Shown: positions 9,132 through 21,958, counted from the first letter of the stretch. The stretch is 28,740 nucleotides of DNA from Kipferlia bialata (GCA_003568945.1 BDIP01000145.1:1-28740); one strand, 5' to 3'. Notes: generated by a model not told the origin, from the sequence alone. Program-made: numbers and translations.

Positions 9132-12100
9132 AACTACATCTCTCTCTCTCTCTCTCTCTCTCCACCCTCCCTCTTCAGGGAAGACTCCCCCCCCCTACAT
9201 GTATTCCTAATTCCCCCAGCTTTGTTGTCTGCTGTGTATTGGGTACACTATGCACCCAGCCTGAGGATCCTCACGGCCCCTGTCTCTCTCTGATGCATGT
9301 CCTCCCCCAGTCCTCCCCCTCTCTCTGCCTCGACACATGCACCTCCATATCAGGTGTGGGCATGAGGGTGTGTGGCATACTCACCCTGCTAGGGTGTCTG
9401 GGCATCATACCCCTATACCGGGCCATTCAGGCAGCAGAGGAGGAGACACTTGGGTACTACAGGGTGGGTGTGATGCCACATATAGCTGGATTGTACCTTA
9501 TGGGTAACGTTGTATGTGTATATATACCCCTCTCCCCCCCTCCCCCACCCCAGGACCGTGCGTACCACTCCATGGGGTCTCTGTGTCTGGGTGGCATGGG
9601 CACTCCCTTCATGGACTATGCAGATGTGTGGGTGCTCGGTATGGAGGGGTTGCTCTACCTAGCTAGTACTGTTTTCCCAATATATATGACCCCCCCCCCA
9701 CCCTCCCCACCTCAGTCTCCCTTGGCGGTGTTGTGATGTGCCCCGTCCTGGCCTGGATGACTGGGGGTGTGGGTGTGACTGTGGTGACTGCCCTGTGTCT
9801 CGGGTGCTGCATGGTGTCAGGCACACCCCTCACCATAGACCCAGGTAGGGGGAGACATATACATGGGTATACATAGGTGTATTGTCACGGGACCACCCCC
9901 TTCTCACCAAGTGCTCAGTCTCTTCTTTGTCTCTGAGGCCCTGCCCGAGTGTCTGGGGGAGGACATCAGAAAGAACACGGTAGAGCCGGTGTTTAGGTAT
10001 GACTCTTACTGTGATGTGTGCTCATGAGTATTAGATGCTTACCCCCAGGTCCCTTAGGGCTCTGGGCTACGATACCAAGGCCCCACCTGAGAGAGCAGAC
10101 ATATCCCTACGGTGCGTAGTCACATAGCATGTGTGTGTGTATTAATTCACTCCCCCCCTCTCTATCTGACCCAGCGAGGGCCTTGCCCACCTACGGTGTG
10201 TCCTCAGCCAGTGTGCGTGGAACAGTGACCTGTGGCTGGACAATGATGTCAGGACAGCGGTGTATGCACTCAGACTGAGCGGGGTGTCACTGGAGAAGGT
10301 GTGGGAGGAGTTAATAGGTGTATTATAGTAGCCTACATGCCCCACCCACCCCTCACCCCAGGAGGTCACTGTCCTCTTTAGGAAGTGCCACATGGTGCTG
10401 GGGGTGCTGTTCCCCAAGTCCAAGTGGTACCAGCACCTGCTGGATGATATGATGGGTACGGGGTGTATGATATAGACGTTGGATACAGGGCAGGCTGGGG
10501 TTATTGGTGACATACATTGGTCTTGTGTGCTATACACAGATATTCAACCCCATGACCCTAGGCAGACACAGCATCGAGGCCCGGTTCTCGGCATTCCTGG
10601 ACGAGAAGAGACGCAGGGAGACCCATACACTGGAGGTATGGAGAACTCTATATTTTACGAGCCAATTCTTTTGTTAGTATACACTCTGTGACACCATAGG
10701 CGCTCTCTTCACATTGCTACAAACGCGATCTTACTCATCTCCACACCCCCTGACCCCAGGTGCCCACCGGTGACACGTCCCCCCTGGCCCTTGCTCTGAT
10801 GCTACTGAGGAGGGCAGAGCTGCACCCCTTGCTCAGCAGTCGCTACGACATACCCTCCATCCGAAGAGAGCTGCTACGCGGCACCATCTACAAAGTCAAG
10901 CTGTTCCACCCCTGCTGGCACTGGGTGGTGAGTGGGGGGTAGATATATCACATATATCAGGGCTCATTTCACCCTCGCATTATGTTATGACTTAAACGCC
11001 CACCCCCAGGAGGACCCTATCCCGCACTGGCAGCTGGTCAAGCAGTGCAGGTGCAAGGAGTCCTTCTTCGAGCCAGAGGTGAGTAACATGTCACAGCATA
11101 GTGACGTGTATATCACACTGTCTGCCCCTCTATCTGACACCAGACCCATGCCATGCTACAGCTGGTAGTACAGGCCCCTAGAGACATGACGGGCATGACC
11201 ACACGGTACATGGACACCAACGATGCACTGTTCTCAGAGGCATGGCGGTGCACGACAGGTGGGAGGGGGACAGTATATGCATGAATGTGTGTATATGCAT
11301 ATATGTTGCGGGGGCAACAGGGAGAATAGTGCAAGGGATAGGGAGTTAAGGGTAAGTGACTTGGTCCCGGATTCTCGATACCACTCTAGTCTCCGTACTC
11401 GATAGATCCCTGACCCCCAGACATTCCCCCCTTTGTCCTGCCCAAGAGGGAGCTCGACTTCTTCAACCTCAGCCACACGCAGCACAGACCCGCCATGCAG
11501 GTGGGGGATAGAGGGGTAGAGTGCATAAGTGTATACATGTTTGAGTAGATGCACCCCCTCCCCCTCACCCCCAGAAGTTCAATGCCCTGAGGCAGGGTGG
11601 CCAGAGGGGGTACCTCAAGTTCCAGCACCGGCCCTACTACGACAAGGACCAGAAGACCACGTTTGAGATGAACTACGTCACCCAGGTGGTGGAGTGCCCT
11701 CATTCACACAGACCCATCAGGTAGGAGTGTGCTATAACTATATCAGGCCCATCAGGTGTGTATTTGCATGCCACTGTTGAATCTAGAGACTACATGCACT
11801 ATAGTGTAAGACATTCCCCCACCCCAGGCTGTCCTTCCACCAGATGGAGCCCCGGCACAGCTGGCATATGGCCCCTGGGGAGACACTGCCTGAGGTGTCG
11901 GTGCCGGAGGTGGGGGGTTGCATGTGTCATACTCTCAGATACACCATGACGTCAGTACTGATACATATATCACATACACTCCCATGATACCACTCACCCC
12001 TCAGGACTGGGAGAAGGCAGTGCTTCCATTCATGGCACTAGACCTAGGTACGGGGTGATAGTTGCACATGTTGATTTAGTATTCTCCTGTATGTAGTATC

Positions 12101-14310
12101 ATGTAGTAAAGTGGGAGACTGCCAATCGCGTAACTCCTCACACACACCCTACCCCTCACCCCATACATCCCCACCGAGGCCAAGGCTGAGGCGTGGCTGC
12201 AGACACACACTGCCCTTCAACCCCTGATAGCCAGACACTTGGCAGAGGACAGGTGCGGTATGGGGCAGGGGTATATTTGTGGCCTCAGATAGTGACCGTC
12301 ACGGTATCAACTAGTAGCATCGATATGAATAGTACCCTCACCCCCAGCTTCGACGTCAACCGCTTTGTGTTCTCGGTGCCTGTCACCCCCCTCACCCACC
12401 TGGCCATATACGCCATCAAGTCCCTGGGGCTGCTGTTGGGACCAGGCCGGCCAGATGCTGTCTCAGTCTCTGAGGAGAGGATAGAGATGGAGCGGCAACG
12501 CAAGTGGCTGTTGTGCCTGGTCAGGATATTCACCGCCTGTGAGCCACTGATCCAGGAACACGACATGTCCTCACCTAGACATAGCATACTAGTGATGCAG
12601 ACAATGTACAGGTGCGGTACATGTCACTGTAACTATCATATGTGGCCGAATGGATACTTCAGTGGTATATCTGTTACACTTGCGGGAAGCATGATATTAC
12701 TTCTGCGTTCCACTCCTTGCCTCTCCCTCACCCTCAGCCTCCTAGGCCAGGCCATGGGACCGGGGTCTTGGTTCTCCACAACAGCCTCCATGGCCCTGAT
12801 AGTGGCGGTGCGTCATCGTATCTATTGGTGGAACAGTCTGCTACGCGTTCCTTAATGAAGAATTAGTACTTTGTGGTATGTTTCTACTGCGTGCCCTCCC
12901 TCACCCCCAGGCCTTCTTCCAGGATGTTGACAGACCTGTCCAGTCGCTGAGGCTGGTGGAGGCCACGGACCACCCCCTGGCCCTGTTCCACGGGGAGCAC
13001 TGCCTCACTGCACACTCTCTCTCCCTCTTCCTGCTCTGCGACCACATTGTCAGGTAGGCATCACAGTATGTGTGTACACAGAGAGACCTCTCTGTATCTA
13101 TACCCACTCACCCACCCACCCCAGGACCCCCTTCGCCCCTGGTTTCCGTACCCTAGTGGGTGACCTCATGTACGGAGTGCAGTCTGGGGACCCTGAGTCC
13201 CTGGAGGAGCTGAGGTGCCAGATACCCATCAGCCCCAGGAGCTGTGTGGAGGGGCTGGTGCCAGTCACAGACCCAGGTGGGTGGTGCAGAGAATCATTCT
13301 ATGGGCTGCATATCTCTCTGTATTTACCTCCAGGCACTGAGACTGTGTATGGAATGCACCTGCGGCTACTCTTGTGTGGGGTGCTGAGGACAGTGCTGCA
13401 GGCACGGCTGCTCACACCCTGGGAGGAGGTATCCTATGAGGAGACCATGCGCAGTCTGAGTCAGGCAGGGTGCAGGGTGCCAGGAGAGACAGAGGGAGGG
13501 GTCAGGGGTGTATCCCAGACTGACACTGACACTGTGCCTATGGAGGGGTCTGTCCTGCCTGTCTCGGTGGACACAGAGTCACAGGGGGAGAGGGAGAGAG
13601 AGAGGGAGAGGGAGAGGGATGTAGGGGCACCTGCAGGACCAGTGGCCGATGGGGTTAGTAGGTCAGAGAGGGTAGGTGACGCTGTCACGGACACCTCAGA
13701 GACTGCGACAGGCCCTGACGCCTCACAGCCTGCTGCCAAGCCTACACCTGTTGCGACCCAGGGTGATACCCCAGCCGCAGATGGTGCCCCCACCAAGTCG
13801 GGTGCGTCTGCCCTACCGTGTAGGACCAGCTTTGAGTGGGGTATGGCATGGGCCAGACAGGAGAATGAGGTACGGAGGCTGGAGGCAGAGAGTGGCCTCA
13901 AGAGGCACGGTCTGAAGTACAAGACGCTGTCCTCGGCCTCCGAGGCCATCCAGACCGACATGACCACCCTCAGGACATACATCCTGGAGGTGCTGGCATA
14001 CATAGACAAGATGGGTCTGCCTGTGGGTGGCCTTGTCCCCACTCTACAGGGCATGGTCGAGTCCCTCTCCTCCCTCACTAACCACTGGGCCAGGGAGACT
14101 GCAGCTGGGTGGGCACAGTTCGGAGGGGGGGAGGCAACGGGGTCCCCCCACCCTGACATGGGGTCTGTCACAGACAGTGTTCCATCATACGATGAGAGTG
14201 AGGAGGTGGGGCCATACCTAGACAGCATCGGCAGTGTGGATAGTATGGGCAGGGGGAGCTTCGATGGAGAGAGCACCAGAGACATGACGAGTGACAGACA
14301 CGGAGAGTGA
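8771..14310 (+). CDS. Gene E: multi-pass membrane protein with degenerate PDEase_I domain
   Basis: There are 23 exons: 8771-9087, 9179-9281, 9311-9463, 9554-9638, 9716-9844, 9912-9996, 10049-10111, 10175-10298, 10362-10455, 10562-10635, 10760-10927, 11010-11078, 11144-11258, 11421-11500, 11575-11720, 11828-11909, 12005-12047, 12165-12252, 12348-12611, 12738-12807, 12911-13053, 13125-13276 and 13334-14310, giving 1207 residues in phase. Roughly six membrane helices fill residues 1-270. Residues ~270-670 are soluble and unrecognised. Residues ~673-920 match the class I cyclic-nucleotide phosphodiesterase fold: FDVNRFVFSV with PLTHLAIY and GLL at the start, then MALIVAAFFQDVDRP aligning without gaps to LAAIFAAAIHDVDHP, then LAL and AHSLSLF. 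Metal-binding residues are substituted, so it is probably inactive. The tail has a (RE)n tract and a coiled-coil-like region. Two junctions are odd: a 29-base intron (9282-9310) and an AT acceptor at 12163-12164. Confidence 0.8.
9099..9162 (+). repeat. (CT)n microsatellite in intron 1 of gene E
   Basis: Two CT runs flank ATCAACTACAT within the first intron of gene E. They form a pyrimidine-rich filler before the acceptor CTCTTCAG at 9178. Confidence 0.85.
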
Positions 14311-14568
14311 GGGTCTTGCAGTGGCCGTAGAGACAATAGAATATGCACCAATGCCACAGGAATACAACAGAGTATCAGGAAGACACTACACGGAGCATAA
14401 TGACAACTATTCTATTACTACATGCATAAAACAATACGTTCCTACGGTCAAACCCGATGAACAAAGGACAAGCTGGAACCAATGATAGTGAAATTGACAT
14501 CCCATAACCAACACCTAGTCCAGGTGGGATGGTACAAAGAGGTATCAGGACATCAATATACCCCCCGT
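14311..14568. other. Convergent intergenic region E-F with hairpin
   Basis: This is the 3'-3' junction of genes E and F. A nested inverted repeat is present: CATCCCA 14498-14504 with TGGGATG 14525-14531, and CACCT 14512-14516 with AGGTG 14522-14526. The two stems overlap by two bases. The structure would form on either strand and could serve both transcripts. Confidence 0.5.
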
Positions 14569-15677
14569 CTACATGGGCTCCAGGGCAATGCACTCATCGA
14601 GCTCTGTGGCCTGTATGCCGTCTAGGATGGACAGGAAGATGTCCTCGAGAGAGGGGTGCTTCAGATGGTACCCAAGCAGGTGGCCCTAGTGTGGGACGTA
14701 TATACATACATACATACATTCATACATACATACATACACACATATATATATATAATATAATATAATATATATAAATATACAAATACACACCTGCAGCCTC
14801 AGCTCGGCCAGAGCCGAGAACAGCCTGTGGTACATGAACACACAGGAGAACACGACCACAATCTTCTCGTGTGTCTCGCCCTCCTCCTTGGTGTGTGTGG
14901 ACACACGCATGTCCCTCACTGCCACCCCCAGCTGGGCACTCAGTCTGTGCACTATGGCAACAGCCCTCTCGGCACGCCTCTCCTGCAGCTCTCTCTCTAT
15001 CTCAGCTGCCCTCCCCCTGTGTACATCCTCTCTAGTCACCTGTAGTAGGGGCACACCGATGGTCAGCGTGGCATTGCCTCTGAAGGCCCTCTGTAGTGAC
15101 ACAAGGGACCCAGAGTGCAGGAGGGCACCCTCATACATGATACCAATGTGGCTGGGGTCAGGGGGGGGGGTCAGGAGGGAACTACTATTATATGCAAAGC
15201 ATTATGGTCGCGGGTGGTCTGTATACATGTGCAGCAACCCACTCTCCCCACCTTGACACGGCCTCTGCCTCCCTCAGCGAGTGGGTACTCATCAGCACTG
15301 TACTGTGGGCCCTGATGCCCTCCAGCAGTCTCCAGATATGGCGCTGGGTGCCTGAGGTCAGAGGTCGATACAAATATTTACACACCCATTCAGCACAGTA
15401 CATGACTATACACTGACGATCATCCTTTCTCACCTGGGTCTAGACCTGAGCTGGGCTCATCTGCGAGTACCACGTCAGGACTGCCTATCAGAGCGATGCC
15501 CAGGGCCAGTCTACGCCTCATGCCCCCAGACAGCTTGTCAGCACGACGGCTGGGGTGAGGGGGGGGCATAGGAGACTATACATATCCACACGGATGGATA
15601 CACAGCAATCCATACCTAGCAGCAGATGCGAGACCGAGGTGGGTCATGTAGCTACCGGCATCAGCCTTGGCCTGATC

Positions 15678-15729
<52 letters not shown>

Positions 15730-18700
15730 GACATATACACACTGGGGACTAGAGCCCACACACACGCACACCCACCTCCTCCAGGCCGACCCCTGCCAGC
15801 CTTGCAAACAGGACTAGGTGCTCAGAGACAGTCATGCTGGGCCAGTAGGCAGCAAACTGGGGGCAGGAGCCTGAGGGTGAGTGGAATAGGGTACATGACT
15901 AGTATATATGCAATATCCCAGACCGTCCACCCCGTATATACCTATGCGCCTCCTGGCCTCTGCCCTGTCAGCCACGATGTCTCTCCCCCCCACCCTGGCC
16001 GACCCCTTGGAGGGTCTGATGTAGCCAGACAGGATGGAGAGCAGGGTGGTCTTGCCAGCCCCACTCACACCTAGTAATGCATAGATGCTGTGCTTGGGCT
16101 GGCCCAGGGTGATGTCCTTGCAGCCTAGGGGTCAAGGAGGGGGGGGGGGCAGTATACAAAACAACATGGTCACTATCTGAAACACTACACCTATAGCTCT
16201 CACCCCCACTCACCTACTATGCGAGATGAGTATGCGTGGGAGAGGTGGTCAACCTCCAGCACGTCCCTGCCTCTCTCTCTCTCTATCGCTCTCTCCCTCT
16301 CCCTGTCCCTCAGCCTCTGCATCCCAGGCTCCTCTCTCTCTCTCCCTCTCCTGTTAAAGATCTTGCCTGGGGCGCTTAGGTAGTCGGATCGGGGGTCGGT
16401 GATGGGATCAGAGTCTACAGGTCAGGGGAACATCAGGGGAGAACAGAATAGGGGATAAGTATAATGACAACAATTTGTATACTAATGCACCCACCGTCTG
16501 TCTCCTCCAGCGATCCCATCTGCAGTGTGTACCGGTTACCCTTGGCTATAGCGTTCCTGATGCCAGCCGAGACGTGGCGGCCCTTCTTAGGGAGCAGAGT
16601 GTACCAGTCTGGCGGGAGAGGGGTGGGGGTATGAGTATGTATATATATAACAGGTATGCGGGTGTACACATAGACCACTCACCCACCACCACCGTGACCA
16701 GTAGCCACATGAGGGTGGAGCAGACACCAGTGAACAGGTACCCGTTGATGTAACTGGAACCTTGCACAGCCCGGTATGCAGCCCTCTCACCTGTCGGTCA
16801 GATAAGGTAGTGTTTACACAGGTGAGAGTATGGGATGGGATGTGAATGTAGAATGCACACATCACAAAGTACATAAATACTCAATTCCTTTGAAATTCAT
16901 ATATAGTATCCATATACATAAACACAACCACTCACCGTCCACCACAAAGCTGTTGATGATCCTGAAGTATGACACCGGGGGGAACAGCCAGGCAGAGACC
17001 CGGATCAGGCTGGAGCCCTCGCCACTGAACTGGGGTGAGGGATACTATTATGGTAGAGAGCATATGTACATGCGAAAAGGAATAGCACCATGCCGCACCT
17101 GAGCCAGACCGAACAGTACAAAGGACGTGAATGTGATTGCCACGACCATGTACCCGACTGTCCTTGTCTTCTTGGCCACCGCCCCTATGGCAAAGGCCAC
17201 GGCCAGGGCAGACAGCTGGGAGAGGAGGAGGTAGGTGAAGCAGGATAGGAGGGCAAACACCCAGTCCCCCATACCCAGCAGGAAGGCCAGGGCCTCGGGC
17301 ATGGAGTCTGGGAGGGTGTCGGGGACAGTCTGGGGTCAGGGGGGGGGGGTTGTAAAAGAGGTGACACATACATGTATATACGGAGCTAGCCACACCAACC
17401 CTACCCACCTGTGCAAATGGGGGCACTCCTATGACCACGCACAGCAGACTGACCACCCCGCATATGGGCACAGTGTAGCGCATGTTGGCGAAGAGCAAAG
17501 ATCCCCAGTACTCAAAGGAAGACACATTGCCCACAACACCGATGAACCTGGGGGTGAGAGGGACTGGGTGGAACAGACTCTGAATATGCCACTACAAAAA
17601 CCTGTACCAAGGGATAAGTAGAACACAACACTGGCACTACTACACCCACCGTCTCTGACCGTTCTCCCTGTCCCTGACGACTGTGGCGGCATAGAAGAAT
17701 ATGGCTACCGATGTGGTTATACAGTGCAGCTGGGGCACCACTATGGCGTCTATGATGGTGGACGTGAAGTAGGGCTCGATGTCTGCGGTGTGGGGCAGGG
17801 GGAAGGACTGGGCCCTCAGGGTGACGTTGGCCAGAGTCTCATAGGGGACACTGGATAGGTCATACCCCGCTGGGTTGGCCACTCCCTGTCTCTGCTGCTG
17901 GAGGGTCAGGGGGGATCATATCTGGCATATACACACAGTATCAAACTACATTGGGAGCTAGATTTGGAAACAATATATAGGAGTCACAATACAATAGGGA
18001 CTGGCTCATGACCCCCAGCTGCAACCTAACATATACATACGCATATAATTACACACCCCTACCTGCGTGAGTGCGTACCGCACCGCCCCTGTACTGAGTC
18101 TGGCCACCACGTCATTGGCCACGGTCAGGAAGCGCCTCCTCTCCCCCTCAGGCAGGGACCTGTCTGTCTCCTGGTTGTTGAGCCAGCCTGCACATCAGTA
18201 TCAGGCCAGGGGTGTAATGATGGATGGACTCCATAGATATATAGGATCGATAAACGACACTGAGATACTCATCTCATTACCCTTATGGTTGAGTCTATAT
18301 ATGTATACCACCCAGAGATAGTGTCCCACCTGCATATGACGCCAGGAGTCTTGTTGTGTATGCCCTGCTGTACACCGGTGACACCCTGAGGCACTGGGCG
18401 TCGGGGTCCAGGGTGTCGTACCCAGGGTGGCTCTGGTTGTACATCACAATGCCATCGACGGCAGAGTCATAGTATCTGGGTCAGAGGGGCAAGAAGATAC
18501 TTTAATACTTACGTACACACTATATTCATGCACCCACCTGTGAGCCACATTGAGTAGAGGTGGGAAGAATGAGTGCATCGTGTAGGATAGGACGTCCTGT
18601 GTGTCTGGGACCTCTGGGAAGGGGGTGGGGTCTAGGTCTGATGCCTTGGCGGAGGTGGAGAGGGAGGGAGAGAGAGAGTGTGGCATCGGCATGTCCATGG

Positions 18701-21615
18701 ATAGGAGGGTGGGTGTGTATGCCCCAGACACAACAGGCACAGTGTCTGTGCGGTAGGTGGCAATCTCCAGTGAGGCTGTGGGGTATATCTGTGCTGTCTC
18801 GTTGACCATGACGTCGATGGGCTGGGGGGAGAGGGAGACGAGGGAGAAGGGAGTGAAATGGCCACGAGTACCCTTACCTTGTACCCACAGTCCGTGGTGT
18901 ATGACCCAAAGTCCTGGTGCTGCTCAACGGTGGAGTACACAGAGTCTGGGGGGAGGGGGATATGAGAGGGACACAAGGCAAAGAGGTGGAGAGAAACACA
19001 GAGAGACTGCTATGCATTTACCACACCCCCATACCTATGTCTGCCACCACCATCGACGTGTGTGACGTCACCAGCATCTCCCCTGGGTATGCTAGGCGTG
19101 CCTCCCCCCGGCAGTCCCTCTTGTCACTGCTGTGGTGGCAGTTGCGGTAGGTGTAGTCCCACGCAGACTGGGACTCGGACGTCATGTCATACTCCCGGTC
19201 ATTCCAGCACTGGGGGTCAGATAGGCTAGGGGGGGTCGGTGCCAGAATCATATACACACCCATCAAGATAGGCATCATGCTATACACACATATTTACACA
19301 CATACATATATATACAATGATATGTACCTCAACCATGCACTCGTACTCGTAGTGGTACTGGTCCCACCGGTTGCGGAGGTGGTAGTGGTAGGGGAAGTAG
19401 GACATGAGGGTCCCCCCCTCCTCCACAGACTGTATCAGGGGGTTGGTGGCGATGCCCTCCTGGGTGAAGTATGCATCCCTGATACTGTCCATGGTGGGGG
19501 TGTCTGTGGACTTAATGTGACCATACTCAGGGGCTGGGTGAGGAGGGAGGGAAGGGTCGAGTATTGGTATTGATATTGGGGTACACAGCAAGGATCCCTC
19601 TGCTAACACTGTGACGTATTGGCTCCACTACAACCACTCACCTTCATTCTGCCTTGAGAAGTGGCTGTCGGTGTACCCAAGGAAACCCTGGGAGTAAATG
19701 GGAGGCAACACACTGACATTGCACACACATCATCTCTCCCAGAGTGTTGTGATACTGTACCTGAGGGGGTAGAGCACCAATCCGAGACAGGTCATCCTCA
19801 CTAGACCCCACCACTGCGAGATATGCAGTAGGGATGTCAGCGTATGTGCCTGGGGGTCAACGGAGTAGTATCACTCCAAACAGATTATAGCGAAGTACTA
19901 TTCCCACTCTTAGTGACGTGTCATCAAAGACCACTATACCATGTTTGCAGTGCCATCTGTACTTGAATACATATATACGAATGTGTATCGACCACCGCAT
20001 CACACCTGGCCTGTAGTATGCCATCTGGTTCCGTGTGAACACCCTCTTAGACACCGTGTCCAGCCTCTCCCCACCCTCTATGGGCATGCCTAGATAGTGC
20101 ATGGCGGCCTGGCAGTCACCCATGGGCCTCTCACCAGTGCGCTCGTCAAAGAAGCCCCAGCAACGGGTGGACTGGCGTAAGGAGACACTGATCAATCATA
20201 CTGGACTGGGGTGTATACATAGAAGATCCGTATACTATAGTCGTGTACACACGGACACACACACTGGTACCTGGTGCAGGTTGCACAACTGGAACATCTC
20301 GGAGTCGGTCAGAGTGCCTGGGGGTAGGATGGGAATATAGGATAGGCGTGGTAGTCAAGGGTATATACACAAGTACATGCACACGCCCCCCACCTGTGAC
20401 GTTCCAGTTCCCATCCTCCATGTCCTCCTCACAGCATGACTGGCACCCAGCAAGGAAGGTGGCCTGGCCTGCCTGGAACCTGAGGGGGTCAGGGGCAAGG
20501 GGTGGAGGCATATACCAGGGGAGAAGTGTCACAGTATTAAGGTAGATATGTGTACAGATACACGTGCACAGACCCCTCTCCCACCTGAGGTCCATTGCCT
20601 CGTCAAAGGCCTGGGAGGTCAGGGTCACAAACACATACACCGCAATGGACACTGGGGGTGAGGGAAGGGAAGGTAGAGCAGGTCCAGGGTACTGCATATA
20701 CACATGTACACATATATCCACCCACCTAGCAGCAGGGGCAGCATCCGAATGAACATGGGGGAGACCTTGCCCGTAGAGGCTGCCTCTATCATCAGAGTCT
20801 TGTCAGACAGGGCACGGAACCTGGGGTCAGGGGGAGGGGATAGGATCCATCAGTGTAAACAAAGGGAACTACGATAGAGAGTTTCATGAGATTTGTATGT
20901 ATACGCGGATGACCCCACCCCATCTGCCCCCACCTTCTGAACCACCCCGGTCTCATCTGCCTCTGGGACCTCTTGGGGAGGGACACCTGGGGGTAGAGGA
21001 TGGAAAGGATACAGGTGAGACAAGAAGATATCTGCAATTGAAGTTAGCGTTGCCGTACATCCATTACATCCACCCCATACCTGCCTAGCCGATGCGGCAC
21101 TCCTGTCTCTTGCTGCTTCCCGCCCCTGGGTGGCGCTGTTGCTGGACCTAGGGTAAGGGGGTAGATGGGGAGAGGGTTCACGGCATCTATATATATATAT
21201 GTGGAGGCAGTGGTATGACTCATGTACTTGAAGCCAGTTGTCTAACGAAGCACCATTACTCAGCCGTACTTGTTGTTTGTGTTGTCCGATGCATGGAACA
21301 GTGACTCCAGGCCAGGGGTGTCCACAGAGAACTCAACAACCAGGGACGCCGCACTTCTGTTCTCCCTGTTGGCATGGGAGAGAGACAGAGAGGACTGGCG
21401 GCTGTGGTGGCCTGGGGTGAGGCATTAGGGAAATGAAGCTGTGTGGCCGCAGGTATACATCTACACTACCATTACTGCACTCTGCACGATGACCTATAGT
21501 GGTGTATGTGTCTCTGTACATGTAAACACATTCTGTCATCCACCCACTGACCTAGGGATGTGAGTGAGTCATTGTCCGTGTCCGTGCTGCCGGGCTGGGA
21601 ATAGGACTGGCTCAT
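14569..21615 (-). CDS. Gene F: ABCA-like half ABC transporter with large exoplasmic loop
   Basis: There are 31 exons, all phase-consistent, in transcription order: 21615-21552, 21411-21270, 21147-21081, 20986-20934, 20820-20726, 20651-20585, 20479-20394, 20317-20271, 20171-20006, 19849-19761, 19687-19642, 19533-19328, 19209-19035, 18945-18878, 18821-18538, 18475-18330, 18187-18063, 17897-17650, 17547-17409, 17329-17099, 17029-16936, 16790-16683, 16608-16495, 16414-16214, 16124-15942, 15870-15776, 15671-15616, 15549-15434, 15351-15252, 15151-14791 and 14685-14569, giving 1362 residues. One helix lies near residues 129-150. A Cys-containing exoplasmic loop of about 530 residues follows, then five helices and one nucleotide-binding domain: Walker A GVSGAGKT (1039-1046), Q-loop Q1086, signature LSGGM (1138-1142), Walker B VVLADE (D1162, E1163) and H-loop H1194. 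All catalytic motifs look intact. The [10 protein letters not shown]-terminus is ABCA-like. A (RE)n insertion precedes the NBD. The true N-terminus may lie further upstream. Confidence 0.85.
14701..14780. repeat. (TACA)n/(TA)n microsatellite in the last intron of gene F
   Basis: Tandem TACA units (14703-14740) followed by TATAATATA runs fill the 105-base intron before the last exon of gene F. Confidence 0.85.
15681..15730 (-). repeat. (GA)n microsatellite, CT in sense, in gene F intron
   Basis: About 20 GA repeats on the plus strand are CT in the sense of gene F. They lie just upstream of the acceptor GATGATCAG of the exon starting at 15671, so they act as the pyrimidine tract. Confidence 0.85.
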
Positions 21616-21624
21616 GTCTGGTGT

Positions 21625-21642
21625 GGGGGGGGGGGGGGGGGG
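21625..21642 (-). repeat. Poly-G (poly-C in sense) tract upstream of the first supported exon of gene F
   Basis: This is an 18-base G run immediately before the acceptor CACACCAG that precedes the first supported coding exon of gene F. It implies that an intron, and so an upstream exon, exists here. Confidence 0.75.
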
Positions 21643-21712
21643 AGGGGGAGACTAGGTTAATAGTGTATCAGTATATTACATGTGTACTAAATATAATACA
21701 CAAGGTACTCAC

Positions 21713-21958
21713 CTGTCCATAGGACACTTGACAAGGTGACAAGGGGCTAGGTTTGATAGGCGCCAAGAACATAGATTCCCTCTGATGTGGTGATAACTAG
21801 GTCTAAACGCGCTTGAACACAGGCACTTGGTGTCTATCACTGTACCGACAGCCAAACTCTGACTCATAAAGTTGTTCAAACATCTCCATTATGTCATCCC
21901 CTGTCTCAAGGTCTCTCTCGAGCTCATCCAGCTCCGACAGCAAGTCTCTGGGTGCCAT
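21713..21958 (-). CDS. Possible upstream coding exons of gene F, or a separate 51-residue ORF
   Basis: An ATG at 21958 opens a 51-codon frame beginning MAPRDLLSELDELERDLETG and ending with TAG at 21803. It is preceded by TTAACAG, an acceptor of this genome's type. An alternative reading splices it into gene F: donor CG|GTACAG after 21846 (phase 2), a 14-base micro-exon 21726-21713 behind an AAG acceptor and before a good GTGAGT donor, then the exon from 21617. Each step is in frame and would add an acidic cytosolic N-terminus. AAG acceptors occur elsewhere in this window (9911, 24978). The sequence alone cannot decide between an extended N-terminus, a 5'-leader ORF and a tiny gene. Confidence 0.35.

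Noticed and set aside
11712-11760. Short repeat CCCATCAGGT after exon 11575-11720 of gene E as a donor-side echo
   Set aside because: Only about ten bases match at a 35-base offset. This is too short to separate from chance.
13461-14357. 298-codon minus-strand open frame
   Set aside because: It is antisense to the last exon of gene E, which fits in phase with 22 upstream exons. The frame is a compositional shadow.
15555-15817. Arg-Glu repeat open frames on the plus strand
   Set aside because: They result from a (GA)n microsatellite in an intron of gene F and its antisense.
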